Below are positions 35,973 to 43,864 of a DNA stretch of 64,000 bases, in pieces; the stretch's first letter is position 1; each line of letters opens with the position of its first letter. The position numbers and the translations under genes are program-made. Source of the DNA: Flavobacteriales bacterium. Lineage in GTDB: Bacteria > Bacteroidota > Bacteroidia > NS11-12g > UBA9320. The notes under the pieces are model-generated. The model ran no database searches. It had not been told where the DNA came from and saw nothing but the letters and a program-made list of their open reading frames with translations. The stretch spans positions 124,001-188,000 of the forward strand of contig JACJZV010000001.1 of the NCBI GenBank assembly GCA_020635395.1, given 5' to 3'.

Positions 35973-36008
35973 GGATTTTAATTGGATGAGATTGGGCAGG
36001 TGGATGTA

Positions 36009-36020
36009 TGACGAACATCA
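36009..36020. promoter_or_regulatory. FNR-like palindrome TGACGAACATCA
   Basis: TGAC-N4-ATCA, 48 bases upstream of the previous palindrome. The identical 12-mer recurs at 38617-38628. Confidence 0.5.
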
Positions 36021-36116
36021 GTTATGGGCCGTTGTGAAATTTGCAAGCAAAAATTTTTAACTTAAACCGTTACGTTACAAGACATGAAGATGGGGATTTT
36101 AATAGTAGATCTATGA

Positions 36117-36149
36117 AATAAAAAAAGACCCCAAATTCTTTTGGGGTCT
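36117..36149 (-). terminator. Terminator of the 36173-36748 gene (minus strand)
   Basis: AGACCCCAA/TTGGGGTCT stem (36126-36134 and 36141-36149). On the minus strand the stem is followed by a run of T residues. It ends the small outer-membrane protein gene. Confidence 0.88.
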
Positions 36150-36172
36150 CTTGCAAAGGTTCTTAAATTAGT

Positions 36173-36748
36173 TTATTGACCAAATAAATAGAGTAGTTGC
36201 AGAGAAAGCATATTTCTAGAATCCTTTGAGTAGGTAATATCAGGTGTATTCCCTTCCTTATTGAGTCCGATGGTGAAAGCTGCTCTAAGTTTAACCAAAT
36301 TTTGTTGAACCTCAAACTGTGCTCCACCTGAGAGTTGTGGCCCAAGAATTGAGCCAGACCAGTATTCATCAGCCGCAGCACCAAATGCAAAACCAAGTCC
36401 GGCAAATCCTCCTGCATCGGTTACATCTCCAAAGAAAAGTTCACCAACAACAGGCAGTTCAAAACCAAGAGAGCCACCAGATCGTGAATTTAGATTAAAT
36501 CCTAACATAGGGTAAGCAGCAATGTTGAATGCTGTTTTTCGGTTCACATCAAATGATAGAAAAGGGTTGTAAACGAATCCAGGAATTCCTGTGCTTCCTG
36601 ATTCATCGGCATCAACAAAAGCAGTTTTGTAGGTTTGATGGTAGATAATGGAAGACAAGCCTACACCACCAGCATGATAAAACGACTGTGAAAATCCCTG
36701 AAACGAGATTATCAGCATTGCAGACAGAATTAATAATTTTTGTTTCAT
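36173..36748 (-). CDS. Hypothetical small outer-membrane beta-barrel protein
   Basis: A 191-aa protein with a signal peptide (ending SFQGFSQ) and a body of glycine-rich amphipathic strands (GGSLGFELPVVGELFFGD, GLGFAFGAAADEYW) ending in LQLLYLFGQ. The pattern fits a small outer-membrane beta-barrel of the OmpW/Omp_b-brl kind, but I cannot name a family. It lies between the receiver-FNR gene and the cco locus, with its own terminator. A role in the hypoxic response is not shown. Confidence 0.65.
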   Translation of the reverse strand: MKQKLLILSAMLIISFQGFSQSFYHAGGVGLSSIIYHQTYKTAFVDADESGSTGIPGFVYNPFLSFDVNRKTAFNIAAYPMLGFNLNSRSGGSLGFELPVVGELFFGDVTDAGGFAGLGFAFGAAADEYWSGSILGPQLSGGAQFEVQQNLVKLRAAFTIGLNKEGNTPDITYSKDSRNMLSLQLLYLFGQ

Positions 36749-37056
36749 ATTTCATTTTTTACTAACAATACTAATTTCTTAACCTCAGTTATGAAAGGCT
36801 ATGTCTCCCAACCCTTTGAAATAAACTCCGAAAAGTGATCAGGTTTTTTTTCTGAATTTCATGTTGCTGGGTTCGCACCTAAAAGTTAACCCAAATATGT
36901 TAATTGTTAGTTATTGTTTTCCCCATTTTATTTTTCCAAAGTGCAGTTTTTCTTCTACCATCAGCCGTGTGGTTTATATTTGGCGAGGATAATGTCTGCA
37001 CTAATAACTTGAATGTTTCACTTTGTTTTAAGAACTTCCATGAAACTGAAAGTAAA
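36749..37056. other. Non-coding spacer
   Basis: About 300 bases upstream of the 36748 start. A possible frame of 103 codons runs through it into the palindromes, but it has low-complexity composition and no family features. I see no RNA gene or FNR-like palindrome here. Confidence 0.4.
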
Positions 37057-37172
37057 TTATCCCGAAGGGATAACATATCTATAACAACGCTTGAAAATGG
37101 ATGTGTGCGACCCCGAAGGGGTCGAATGTACAACTGCCAATTTTTCTATAAACATTTGAATCCTTCGGATTC
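37057..37172. repeat. Cluster of three REP-like palindromes
   Basis: TTATCCC-GAA-GGGATAA (37057-37073), CGACCCC-GAA-GGGGTCG (37108-37124) and GAATCC-TTC-GGATTC (37158-37172) are perfect stems with a 3-base loop, spaced 34 bases apart. Stem sequences differ, but the loop GAA (TTC on the other strand) is constant. This is the look of REP/BIME-type elements common in Bacteroidota. No REP-associated transposase is in the window. Confidence 0.75.
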
Positions 37173-37226
37173 GGTTTTAGTTGCGATCCTCCGCACTCCC
37201 AAAAGACGTTGGTAGAGGTAATATTA

Positions 37227-37763
37227 TTATAATGTTTGATTTTCTATTTCATTTAGAATTTGGTTTATTTTTACCACGAGCAAATTGAACTTTTTAGCGG
37301 TATTTAAACCCGTATTCCAATTGGGGATAAACACAAAATCCCCATCTTGTTTAAACTTCTGGGTTTTTAGAACACGTTTAAGGTTTGTGTGGTTGTTCAG
37401 TATGGGTTTGTTCGATAAATCAATTTTGAGTAAGAATTTTACCTTCGACTCGCCCTTTACCTCTACAATTAGCTCAATTGGATAACCATTTAGAGTGCCT
37501 TTTACTATTCGCTCATCCTCTATTTTAAATCCTAATTCTTTAAAACATTCTTGGTTCTCATATCTATGAATTAAATCGGATTTAACTTTTTTGTTTACCC
37601 AAGATTGAAGAAGGTTGAGTCCGGTATATAAAACTCCAACCCCAATCCCGTATAAAATAGATTCCCAAAAGGAATTGTTAATGAGGAATAGTAATATCAT
37701 AAAAGCCGAAATAATTGCAATTGAATGCAAAATTTTCTTTGGGGATTTTCTCCTAGCTAACAC
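37227..37763 (-). CDS. Hypothetical membrane protein
   Basis: A 178-aa protein with two membrane helices near the N-terminus (ILHSIAIISAFMILLFLIN and SILYGIGVGVLYTGLNLLQ) and a soluble domain of about 120 residues with alternating charged strands (LIVEVKGESKVKFLLKIDL). The only reasonable start is GTG 37763. I recognise no family. A TGAC-N4-GTCA palindrome lies 94 bases upstream of the start. Confidence 0.6.
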   Translation of the reverse strand: MLARRKSPKKILHSIAIISAFMILLFLINNSFWESILYGIGVGVLYTGLNLLQSWVNKKVKSDLIHRYENQECFKELGFKIEDERIVKGTLNGYPIELIVEVKGESKVKFLLKIDLSNKPILNNHTNLKRVLKTQKFKQDGDFVFIPNWNTGLNTAKKFNLLVVKINQILNEIENQTL

Positions 37764-37856
37764 TATAAGGTTATCAACGTTTCATATCAGGGCATGTTGA
37801 AGATTTATTATCAACAAGACAATCTGTTTTTTCTTTGTTATACCAGCAAAAGAAAA

Positions 37857-37868
37857 TGACTTTCGTCA
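37857..37868. promoter_or_regulatory. FNR-like palindrome TGACTTTCGTCA
   Basis: A perfect TGAC-N4-GTCA, read TGACGAAAGTCA on the minus strand. It overlaps the stop of the 37866-38525 gene and lies 94 bases before the start of the 37227-37763 gene. I see no good -7 box between, so its function is uncertain. Confidence 0.4.
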
Positions 37869-38525
37869 CTTATAGTGCAATTTGAATTTTTCGAATGTGC
37901 TCTGTCCTGGAATGTTTAAAGTCATTATATAATACCCATCTTCTTTAGACAATACTTGATAGACAATTTTATCACCCTTGATGCTAAAGTTCGATCTCGA
38001 CTCATTATTGCTTTCAACAAAAACCAATTCAAACTCGGTTTCGTTTATCCAATTATAAGTCAAATTAGAAAATGTTTTGTTCGTAAATGAATCTACCCAA
38101 TTCCCATTTTGCATCTTTACAAAGGTTGTGTCTCCGGCCACTTCAAAATAATAAAATTCATTTCGTTCTTTAAACTTCATTAGATCCTCTGCGGAAATTT
38201 TAGATTTAGGCTTTTCCGTTATTCTAACAACTCCTTCCTTTGGAGGTTCTATTTTGTCTAAAATATTTCTAAACTCAACGCAATTACGTTGAAGTCTAAA
38301 ATAGACTTGTTGACCAATTTTTTCAGTTTTTGATGGTTCGATTGTGGATAGATACGGGAAAAGTTGATTTTGGTATAGAACATTCATTTTGACCGTATCA
38401 TTTTTGATTCTTAAATTTTTTAGGTAGTCACACATTACGTTTGAGACTGAATCTATCTCTTCGATTGTTTGAGAAAAGGCAGCATTAAAAAGGCTGATGA
38501 ACAGAATTATGAATAGGTTTTTCAT
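37866..38525 (-). CDS. Hypothetical exported protein
   Basis: A 219-aa protein with a signal peptide (MKNLFIILFISLFNAAFSQ). The body has helices in the first half, two cysteines (near 32 and 82) and beta strands in the second (NEFYYFEVAGDTTFVKMQNG, then NLTYNWINETEFELVFVESN). The second half resembles the lipocalin-like 'DNA topoisomerase IV' annotated small proteins of Flavobacteriia, but I am not certain. Its ATG overlaps the stop of the small upstream frame (ATGA). Confidence 0.65.
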   Translation of the reverse strand: MKNLFIILFISLFNAAFSQTIEEIDSVSNVMCDYLKNLRIKNDTVKMNVLYQNQLFPYLSTIEPSKTEKIGQQVYFRLQRNCVEFRNILDKIEPPKEGVVRITEKPKSKISAEDLMKFKERNEFYYFEVAGDTTFVKMQNGNWVDSFTNKTFSNLTYNWINETEFELVFVESNNESRSNFSIKGDKIVYQVLSKEDGYYIMTLNIPGQSTFEKFKLHYK

Positions 38526-38725
38526 TTTAAGTAAATTAAAGGTGTAGGACGAAAAAAAAATCTTAAATCTTTTGGGTGCTTTTTATAGTCAACAGTTTCG
38601 GAGTATAAAGTTGATTTGACGAACATCAGAATAAAACCAATTAAACCAGCCAAAACAAATTCTAAAAGCCAATTTTGAAAGTGACTTTCTAATTTTACAA
38701 CGGATAGAGTGACTAATTTTTTCAA
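38522..38725 (-). CDS. Small membrane protein (67 aa), hypothetical
   Basis: A 67-aa frame with one membrane helix (FVLAGLIGFILMFVKSTLY) starting at TTG 38725. Its stop overlaps the next ATG as ATGA, the arrangement used by clearly real pairs in this window, which argues for a real gene. Against it, the start is TTG and an FNR-like palindrome lies within the frame at 38617-38628. Confidence 0.45.
   Translation of the reverse strand: MKKLVTLSVVKLESHFQNWLLEFVLAGLIGFILMFVKSTLYSETVDYKKHPKDLRFFFRPTPLIYLK
38617..38628. promoter_or_regulatory. FNR-like palindrome TGACGAACATCA (second copy)
   Basis: The same 12-mer as at 36009, here 92 bases before the start of the 37866-38525 gene but inside the short 38522-38725 frame. 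If it is a working site, that frame may not be a gene. Confidence 0.35.
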
Positions 38726-38854
38726 TGTCCAAAATAATTAGAAGAGGATATTATAAACTCAAAAATACTAATAAATCGACAAAAAAAATTGGCTGCATAA
38801 AAATTTAAACTTGGGTCGTAGTAAAACAAAAAACGCAAAAGTCAACCTATATTA

Positions 38855-38866
38855 TGATAATCGTCA
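38855..38866 (+). promoter_or_regulatory. FNR-like palindrome TGATAATCGTCA before ccoI
   Basis: TGAT-N4-GTCA (TGACGATTATCA on the other strand). Its centre is 36.5 bases before the last G of the ccoI -7 box, which puts it at about -41.5 from the predicted transcription start, the classical position of FNR/FixK class II activation. Confidence 0.6.
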
Positions 38867-38869
38867 GTT

Positions 38870-38897
38870 TTTGTATATTGCCCCCGCTCAACCTTTG
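38870..38897 (+). promoter_or_regulatory. ccoI promoter
   Basis: TTTG (38870-38873) and AACCTTTG (38890-38897), 16 bases apart, an imperfect Bacteroidota -33/-7 pair as expected for an activator-dependent promoter. The predicted transcription start is about four bases before the ATG. Confidence 0.5.
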
Positions 38898-38905
38898 CAC
38901 ACTTT

Positions 38906-41374
38906 ATGAAGCCTACCACTTCACATATTAAAAACAACACCAATGACGTGATTTGCGTTTACTGCCACGCCGTTTGCCTGCCAAACGATTTAGTGGTAAA
39001 AAACGAAAAACCGTTTTGCTGTCATGGGTGTGCCACACTCTATGAAGTGGTATCTACCAACGGAGAGGGTTTTTTAGACCAAGAAATTTCGATTGAATAC
39101 AAGCAATTTGATTTGCCTGAAGTTTTCAATCAGTTGGTTGATTTTCAGACGGACGAAATATATAAAATTGAGGTAAATACTCCGGCCATTCACTGCTCAT
39201 CGTGCGTGAGTTTGTTGGAAGATTTGCCAGAGATAAATCCGCTGATTCATCGTGCCAATGTAAATTTTGAAGAGCGAAAATTGACGGTGGTGGCCGATAA
39301 AAAGTTTCCGCTATCTGGGTTGGCCATGTTGCTCAGCAAGTTGGGGTATCCACCCCAGTTTGATGTATCAAAAAAAGCGGCTTTAAAACAAAAAGAACAA
39401 CAAAAAGTATTGCTCCGCAAGTTGGCAGTGGCTGGTTTTGCATTTGGCAACATTATGATGTTCAGCATGCCCCATTATTTTGGGTTAAAGGTGGGGAGTG
39501 ACAGTTTTTTTGAAGGTATTTTTAAATATTTCAATGTTGCGTTGTCAATTTTGGTGTTGTTTTATCCGGCACAGGATTATTTAAAGACTGCCTATCAATC
39601 ACTAAAAGTTAGAAAAAATCATATTGATATACCTATTGCCATTGGCATTTTGGCTATTTGGGGTTGGAGCATGTTCGAGATTTTTACTAATAAAGGTTTT
39701 GGCTATCTCGACTCGTTGGCAGGGCTTATTTTCTTTTTGTTGATTGGCAAATGGTATCAATCAAAAATGTATGCAAAAATCAGTTTTGAACGAAATTTGA
39801 CTGATTTTCTGCCCATTTCTGTTCGCAAAAAACACAACGAAAATGTGCTTTGGCAGCGTGTTGACGAGTTGCATCCTGGCGATGTGGTGGTGGTTAAAAA
39901 CGGCGAAATTATTCCGGTAAACGGAAATGTGGTATCAGGCAAAGCATTGGTTGATTATAGCTTTGTTACCGGAGAATCTATTGCCGAAAAGGTGGGTATG
40001 AATAAACCCATATACATTGGAGGCAAGCAAACCGCTGGAGTCATTGAAATACAAATTACCGAACGTCAGGATTTGAGTAAAATTTGGGCTGCTTGGAAAA
40101 CTCCAAAAACCAAAAACCACGAAGAAGTTCACTGGACATCGGTGGTGAGTAAATATTTTACTCCTGCGGTATTGATTATTGCCCTTTCCGCTTTGGTGGT
40201 TTGGTTTTTTATTGATGCTCAAAAGGCATTGTTTGTGTTCAGTTCGGTGCTTATAGTGGCTTGCCCATGTGCATTGGCCTTAAGTTCTCCGTTCACTTTT
40301 GGCAGCATCAGCCGTGTGTTGGGCAAACGGTTTTTCTATTTAAAAAATGCCAATATTGTCGAAAAACTTGCGGGCATCAATCACATTGTTTTTGATAAAA
40401 CCGGAACATTGACCGATGCAGATAGCGTGAGTGTTTCGGCACTAATTTATAAACTAAATGAGCACGAAGAGAGCATTTTAAAATCGGTTGTTTCTCAATC
40501 AACTCATCCACTCAGCCAACTAATTTTTGGAAAATTAAAAGATGCAGAAATTCAAGAAATTGATTCGTTTGAAGAAATAGACGGGCTGGGTATTTTGGCC
40601 AATGTGAATGGTATTTCGGTAAAATTGGGTTCTCAATTGTTCATAACTGGCCAACAGGCACAAAATGAAACATCAGTTTTTGTTGAAATGAACGGGGAAG
40701 TCAAAGCCAAATTTGTTTTTGCGAATAAATACAGAAAAGGACTTGCGGAATTGCTCGGCAAATTGGGCGAGAATTATAAATTATCTGTACTCTCTGGCGA
40801 TAACGATGGCGAAGCCGAAAACCTTAAAAAATTGTATCCAAATTTTGAGGTTATCAGTTTTTACAACACACCCGAAAGCAAAAAACAATTTATAGATAAA
40901 TGCCATGCCAACGGTGATAAAACATTGATGATTGGCGATGGCCTGAACGATCAGGTGGCACTAAACCACAGTGATGTTGGATTGGCGGTGGCTCATAACA
41001 TAAACGGATTTTATCCGAGCAGTGATGGTATTTTGTTGCCATCCGGTTTTGACCAATTAGCCGAACTTTTACAATTGGCTAAATATTCAAAAAATATATT
41101 GAAAACAAGTTTAGCATTTTCTGTTTTTTACAATTTGTTGGGAATAGCCTTTGCGGTTACAGGGGTTCTTACCCCGGTTGTGGCGGCCATACTCATGCCG
41201 CTCAGCTCAGTATCTGTGGTAGGTTTGGTAACCGCTTTGGTTTCCCTCAAAAGTAAGAATTTAAACATGAGACAGGAAATGTTAGAGGAGGTGAGTGTCA
41301 ACACAACAGTCTCATCCCGATTGCAATCGGGACTATCATCTAATGTTTCGGGTCTAAAATCAATCACAAAATGA
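38906..41374 (+). CDS. ccoI: cbb3 oxidase maturation copper P1B-type ATPase CcoI (FixI)
   Basis: An 822-aa copper-transporting ATPase. It has an N-terminal cysteine-rich domain (CVYCHAVC and FCCHGCATLYEVV), an HMA-like domain with CSSC (IHCSSCVSLLEDL), eight predicted membrane helices, the membrane CPC motif in IVACPCALALSSPF, the phosphorylation site DKTGTLT, and GDGLNDQVAL. CcoI supplies copper for the CuB centre of cbb3 oxidase. The last 40 residues after VSLKSKN are not conserved and include SRLQSGL, read from a REP-like palindrome. It is the first gene of the cco operon; ccoS overlaps its stop (ATGA). Confidence 0.95.
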   Translation: MKPTTSHIKNNTNDVICVYCHAVCLPNDLVVKNEKPFCCHGCATLYEVVSTNGEGFLDQEISIEYKQFDLPEVFNQLVDFQTDEIYKIEVNTPAIHCSSCVSLLEDLPEINPLIHRANVNFEERKLTVVADKKFPLSGLAMLLSKLGYPPQFDVSKKAALKQKEQQKVLLRKLAVAGFAFGNIMMFSMPHYFGLKVGSDSFFEGIFKYFNVALSILVLFYPAQDYLKTAYQSLKVRKNHIDIPIAIGILAIWGWSMFEIFTNKGFGYLDSLAGLIFFLLIGKWYQSKMYAKISFERNLTDFLPISVRKKHNENVLWQRVDELHPGDVVVVKNGEIIPVNGNVVSGKALVDYSFVTGESIAEKVGMNKPIYIGGKQTAGVIEIQITERQDLSKIWAAWKTPKTKNHEEVHWTSVVSKYFTPAVLIIALSALVVWFFIDAQKALFVFSSVLIVACPCALALSSPFTFGSISRVLGKRFFYLKNANIVEKLAGINHIVFDKTGTLTDADSVSVSALIYKLNEHEESILKSVVSQSTHPLSQLIFGKLKDAEIQEIDSFEEIDGLGILANVNGISVKLGSQLFITGQQAQNETSVFVEMNGEVKAKFVFANKYRKGLAELLGKLGENYKLSVLSGDNDGEAENLKKLYPNFEVISFYNTPESKKQFIDKCHANGDKTLMIGDGLNDQVALNHSDVGLAVAHNINGFYPSSDGILLPSGFDQLAELLQLAKYSKNILKTSLAFSVFYNLLGIAFAVTGVLTPVVAAILMPLSSVSVVGLVTALVSLKSKNLNMRQEMLEEVSVNTTVSSRLQSGLSSNVSGLKSITK
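41315..41332. repeat. REP-like palindrome inside the 3' end of ccoI
   Basis: TCCCGATTGCAATCGGGA is a perfect 18-bp palindrome of the CCCGAT...ATCGGG kind repeated in many Bacteroidota genomes. It lies in frame within the last 60 bases of ccoI. Confidence 0.7.
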
Positions 41375-41541
41375 AAGTGTTAATATTACTCATATCGGCA
41401 AGTTTGTTTATGGCATTACTTTTTTTAGCTTTGTTTTTTAAAGCTTTAAAGGCAGGACAATTTGACGACTTAGAATCGCCATCTTTTAGAATTTTAAACG
41501 AAAAACAAAAAACTGGTTATAATGCAAAAGGAAAAGTTTAG
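41371..41541 (+). CDS. ccoS: cbb3-type oxidase assembly protein CcoS
   Basis: A 56-aa protein: MKVLILLISASLFMALLFLA forms the single membrane helix, followed by FFKALKAGQFDDLESPSFRIL, the signature of CcoS/FixS. CcoS is needed to insert heme and copper into cbb3 oxidase. The ATG overlaps the ccoI stop (ATGA), and the last 20 bases overlap ccoN. Confidence 0.92.
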   Translation: MKVLILLISASLFMALLFLALFFKALKAGQFDDLESPSFRILNEKQKTGYNAKGKV

Positions 41542-43681
41542 TTACGACAACGCGATTGTTAGAAACTTTGCAATCGCAACAATGGTTTGGGGTTTGGTCG
41601 GCATGTTGGTCGGCCTGTTAATTGCGTTTCAATTATTTGAACCGGCCGCAAACTTTGGCACACCCTACACAACGTTTGGCCGTATTAGGCCCTTACACAC
41701 CAATGCAATTATTTTTGCATTTGTGGGTAATGCCATTTTTATGGGCGTTTATTACTCACTTCAAAGGCTGTTAAAAGCCCGTATGTTTAGCGACACGCTT
41801 AGCCGCATTCACTTTTGGGGATGGCAGCTCATTATTGTGTCGGCGGCCTTAACACTTCCATTCGGTATTACCACTTCAAAAGAGTATGCTGAGTTGGAAT
41901 GGCCTATCGACATTGCTATTACGTTGATTTGGGTAGTGTTTGGTTGGAACATGATTGGCACCATCTTTAAACGACGTGAAAAACACATGTATGTGGCCAT
42001 TTGGTTCTATTTGGCAACCTTCCTCACAGTGGCGTTGTTGCACGTGGTAAACTCATTCGAGCTACCCGTTACTTTCTTAAAAAGTTATAGTTGGTATGCC
42101 GGTGTGCAAGATGCCTTAGTACAATGGTGGTATGGACACAATGCGGTGGCATTTTTCTTAACCACGCCATTTTTAGGTTTGATGTATTACTATATGCCAA
42201 AATTGGCAGATAGACCGATTTATTCTTACAAGTTGTCTATCCTTCACTTTTGGTCGTTAATTTTCTTATACATCTGGGCAGGTCCTCACCACTTGTTATA
42301 CTCTTCGTTGCCCGATTGGGCTCAAACATTGGGTGTTGTTTTCTCTGTAATGCTTATTGCTCCAAGCTGGGGAGGTATGCTTAACGGATTGCTAACGCTA
42401 CGTGGTGCTTGGGATAAAGTGCGGGATGATGCCCGATTGAAATTTATGGTGGTTGGTTTGACAGGTTATGGTATGGCTACTTTTGAAGGCCCTATGCTTT
42501 CGTTGAAAAACGTAAACGCTATTGCCCACTTTACCGACTGGATTGTGGCACACGTGCACGTTGGAGCCTTGGCATGGAATGGTTTCTTAACCTTTGCCAT
42601 TCTCTACTATTTAATTCCAAAAATATTCAACACCAAATTGTATTCTAAAAAAATGGTATCAACCCACTTTTGGTTGGGTACATTGGGTATAGCGTTTTAT
42701 GCCATCCCAATGTATATCGCCGGATTTACTCAAGGTATGATGTGGAAACAAGTGGCAGAAGGCGGCGAGATGCTAAAATATGGCGAATTTTTGCAAACAA
42801 CAACCGAGATATTGCCCATGCACATGCTGCGGGCAGTAGGCGGATTGCTATATTTTACAGGAGCTATTATGATGGTTTACAACCTTGCTAAAACCATGAA
42901 ATCAGGTAGTTTGATTGCCAACGAAGAAGCGGAGGCTTACCCATTGGTACAAGAAGAACCAGGTATGATTACGGCAAGCTACTGGCACAGATGGATTGAA
43001 AAAAGACCAACCCAATTTATTGTTATGTCCTTTATAGCCGTTGCCATTGGTGGTGCGGTAGAGTTTTTGCCAACATTCTTAGTTGAATCGAATATCAAGA
43101 AAATAGAGTCGGTAACACCATACACGGCATTGGAGCTCGAAGGCAGGGATATATACATACGGGAAGGATGTAATGCCTGCCACAGCCAATTGGTTCGACC
43201 GTTTAGGTCAGAAACTATGCGGTATGGAGAATATGCAAAAGCCGGCGAAAACGTTTATGATCACCCATTTTTGTGGGGTTCAAAACGTACCGGACCCGAT
43301 TTGTCTCGTGGTGGTGTAAAAGGAGCAACCACCTATAAAGATGCAGTTTGGCACTACCAACACATGAGAGACCCACGTGAAACCTCACCTGGATCTATCA
43401 TGCCTAATTATAAGTGGCTCTTAACAAATAAAATAAATACAGCCAACACGGTGGCAAAAATTAAAGCCATGCGAACCTTAGGCGTAGATTATGAGGAGGG
43501 CTATGAAAATGAGGCTTTGGAAGACCTTGCCGCACAAGCTGGTGCAGTTCGTCAAGAAATAATGGGTAAAGACGAAAATGCAGAGGTGGTAGAAAATGCT
43601 GAAGTATTGGCTCTGATAGCATATTTGCACAAATTAGGAAGAGATATTTCGGTAATGGACGAAACAGCACAAGCCAAATAG
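41522..43681 (+). CDS. ccoNO: Fused cbb3-type cytochrome c oxidase subunits CcoN-CcoO
   Basis: A 719-aa fusion. Residues 1-480 are the heme-copper subunit CcoN with twelve membrane helices and histidine ligands (RPLHTNAIIF, WWYGHNAVAFFL, AGPHHLLYSSLPDW, IVAHVHVGALAWNG). Residues about 495-719 are CcoO with one helix and a heme c site CNACH near residue 550 (EGCNACHSQLVRPFRSE); the distal Met is probably in GSIMPNYKWL. The fusion is the usual form in Bacteroidota. The enzyme reduces oxygen with high affinity and pumps protons. Confidence 0.96.
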   Translation: MQKEKFSYDNAIVRNFAIATMVWGLVGMLVGLLIAFQLFEPAANFGTPYTTFGRIRPLHTNAIIFAFVGNAIFMGVYYSLQRLLKARMFSDTLSRIHFWGWQLIIVSAALTLPFGITTSKEYAELEWPIDIAITLIWVVFGWNMIGTIFKRREKHMYVAIWFYLATFLTVALLHVVNSFELPVTFLKSYSWYAGVQDALVQWWYGHNAVAFFLTTPFLGLMYYYMPKLADRPIYSYKLSILHFWSLIFLYIWAGPHHLLYSSLPDWAQTLGVVFSVMLIAPSWGGMLNGLLTLRGAWDKVRDDARLKFMVVGLTGYGMATFEGPMLSLKNVNAIAHFTDWIVAHVHVGALAWNGFLTFAILYYLIPKIFNTKLYSKKMVSTHFWLGTLGIAFYAIPMYIAGFTQGMMWKQVAEGGEMLKYGEFLQTTTEILPMHMLRAVGGLLYFTGAIMMVYNLAKTMKSGSLIANEEAEAYPLVQEEPGMITASYWHRWIEKRPTQFIVMSFIAVAIGGAVEFLPTFLVESNIKKIESVTPYTALELEGRDIYIREGCNACHSQLVRPFRSETMRYGEYAKAGENVYDHPFLWGSKRTGPDLSRGGVKGATTYKDAVWHYQHMRDPRETSPGSIMPNYKWLLTNKINTANTVAKIKAMRTLGVDYEEGYENEALEDLAAQAGAVRQEIMGKDENAEVVENAEVLALIAYLHKLGRDISVMDETAQAK

Positions 43682-43690
43682 TAAAAGGAT

Positions 43691-43864
43691 ATGTCAGAGT
43701 TAATTGGATACGTAAAAGGAGCTGATTTCTATTTGATTTTGTCCCTTGTCATTTTTATATTGGTATTTGTTGCGGCAACCATATATATGATAGTTATACC
43801 AAAAGAAACCGTGAAAACCATTTCAGAATTACCACTAAAAGACAGTATAAGTTATGAAAAGTAA
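43691..43864 (+). CDS. ccoQ: Small cbb3 oxidase subunit, CcoQ-like
   Basis: A 57-aa membrane protein: MSELIGYVKGADFYLILSLVIF with one helix (about 12-37) and a polar tail with IPKETVKTISELPLKDS. Its place between ccoNO and ccoP and its size match CcoQ, which stabilises the complex. An AAAGGA sequence precedes the ATG. It overlaps ccoP by 11 bases. Confidence 0.8.
   Translation: MSELIGYVKGADFYLILSLVIFILVFVAATIYMIVIPKETVKTISELPLKDSISYEK

Noticed and set aside
36904..37215. A 103-codon frame through the REP-like palindromes
   Set aside because: It crosses three perfect palindromes, has no start context and no recognisable protein features; the DNA repeats explain the sequence better.
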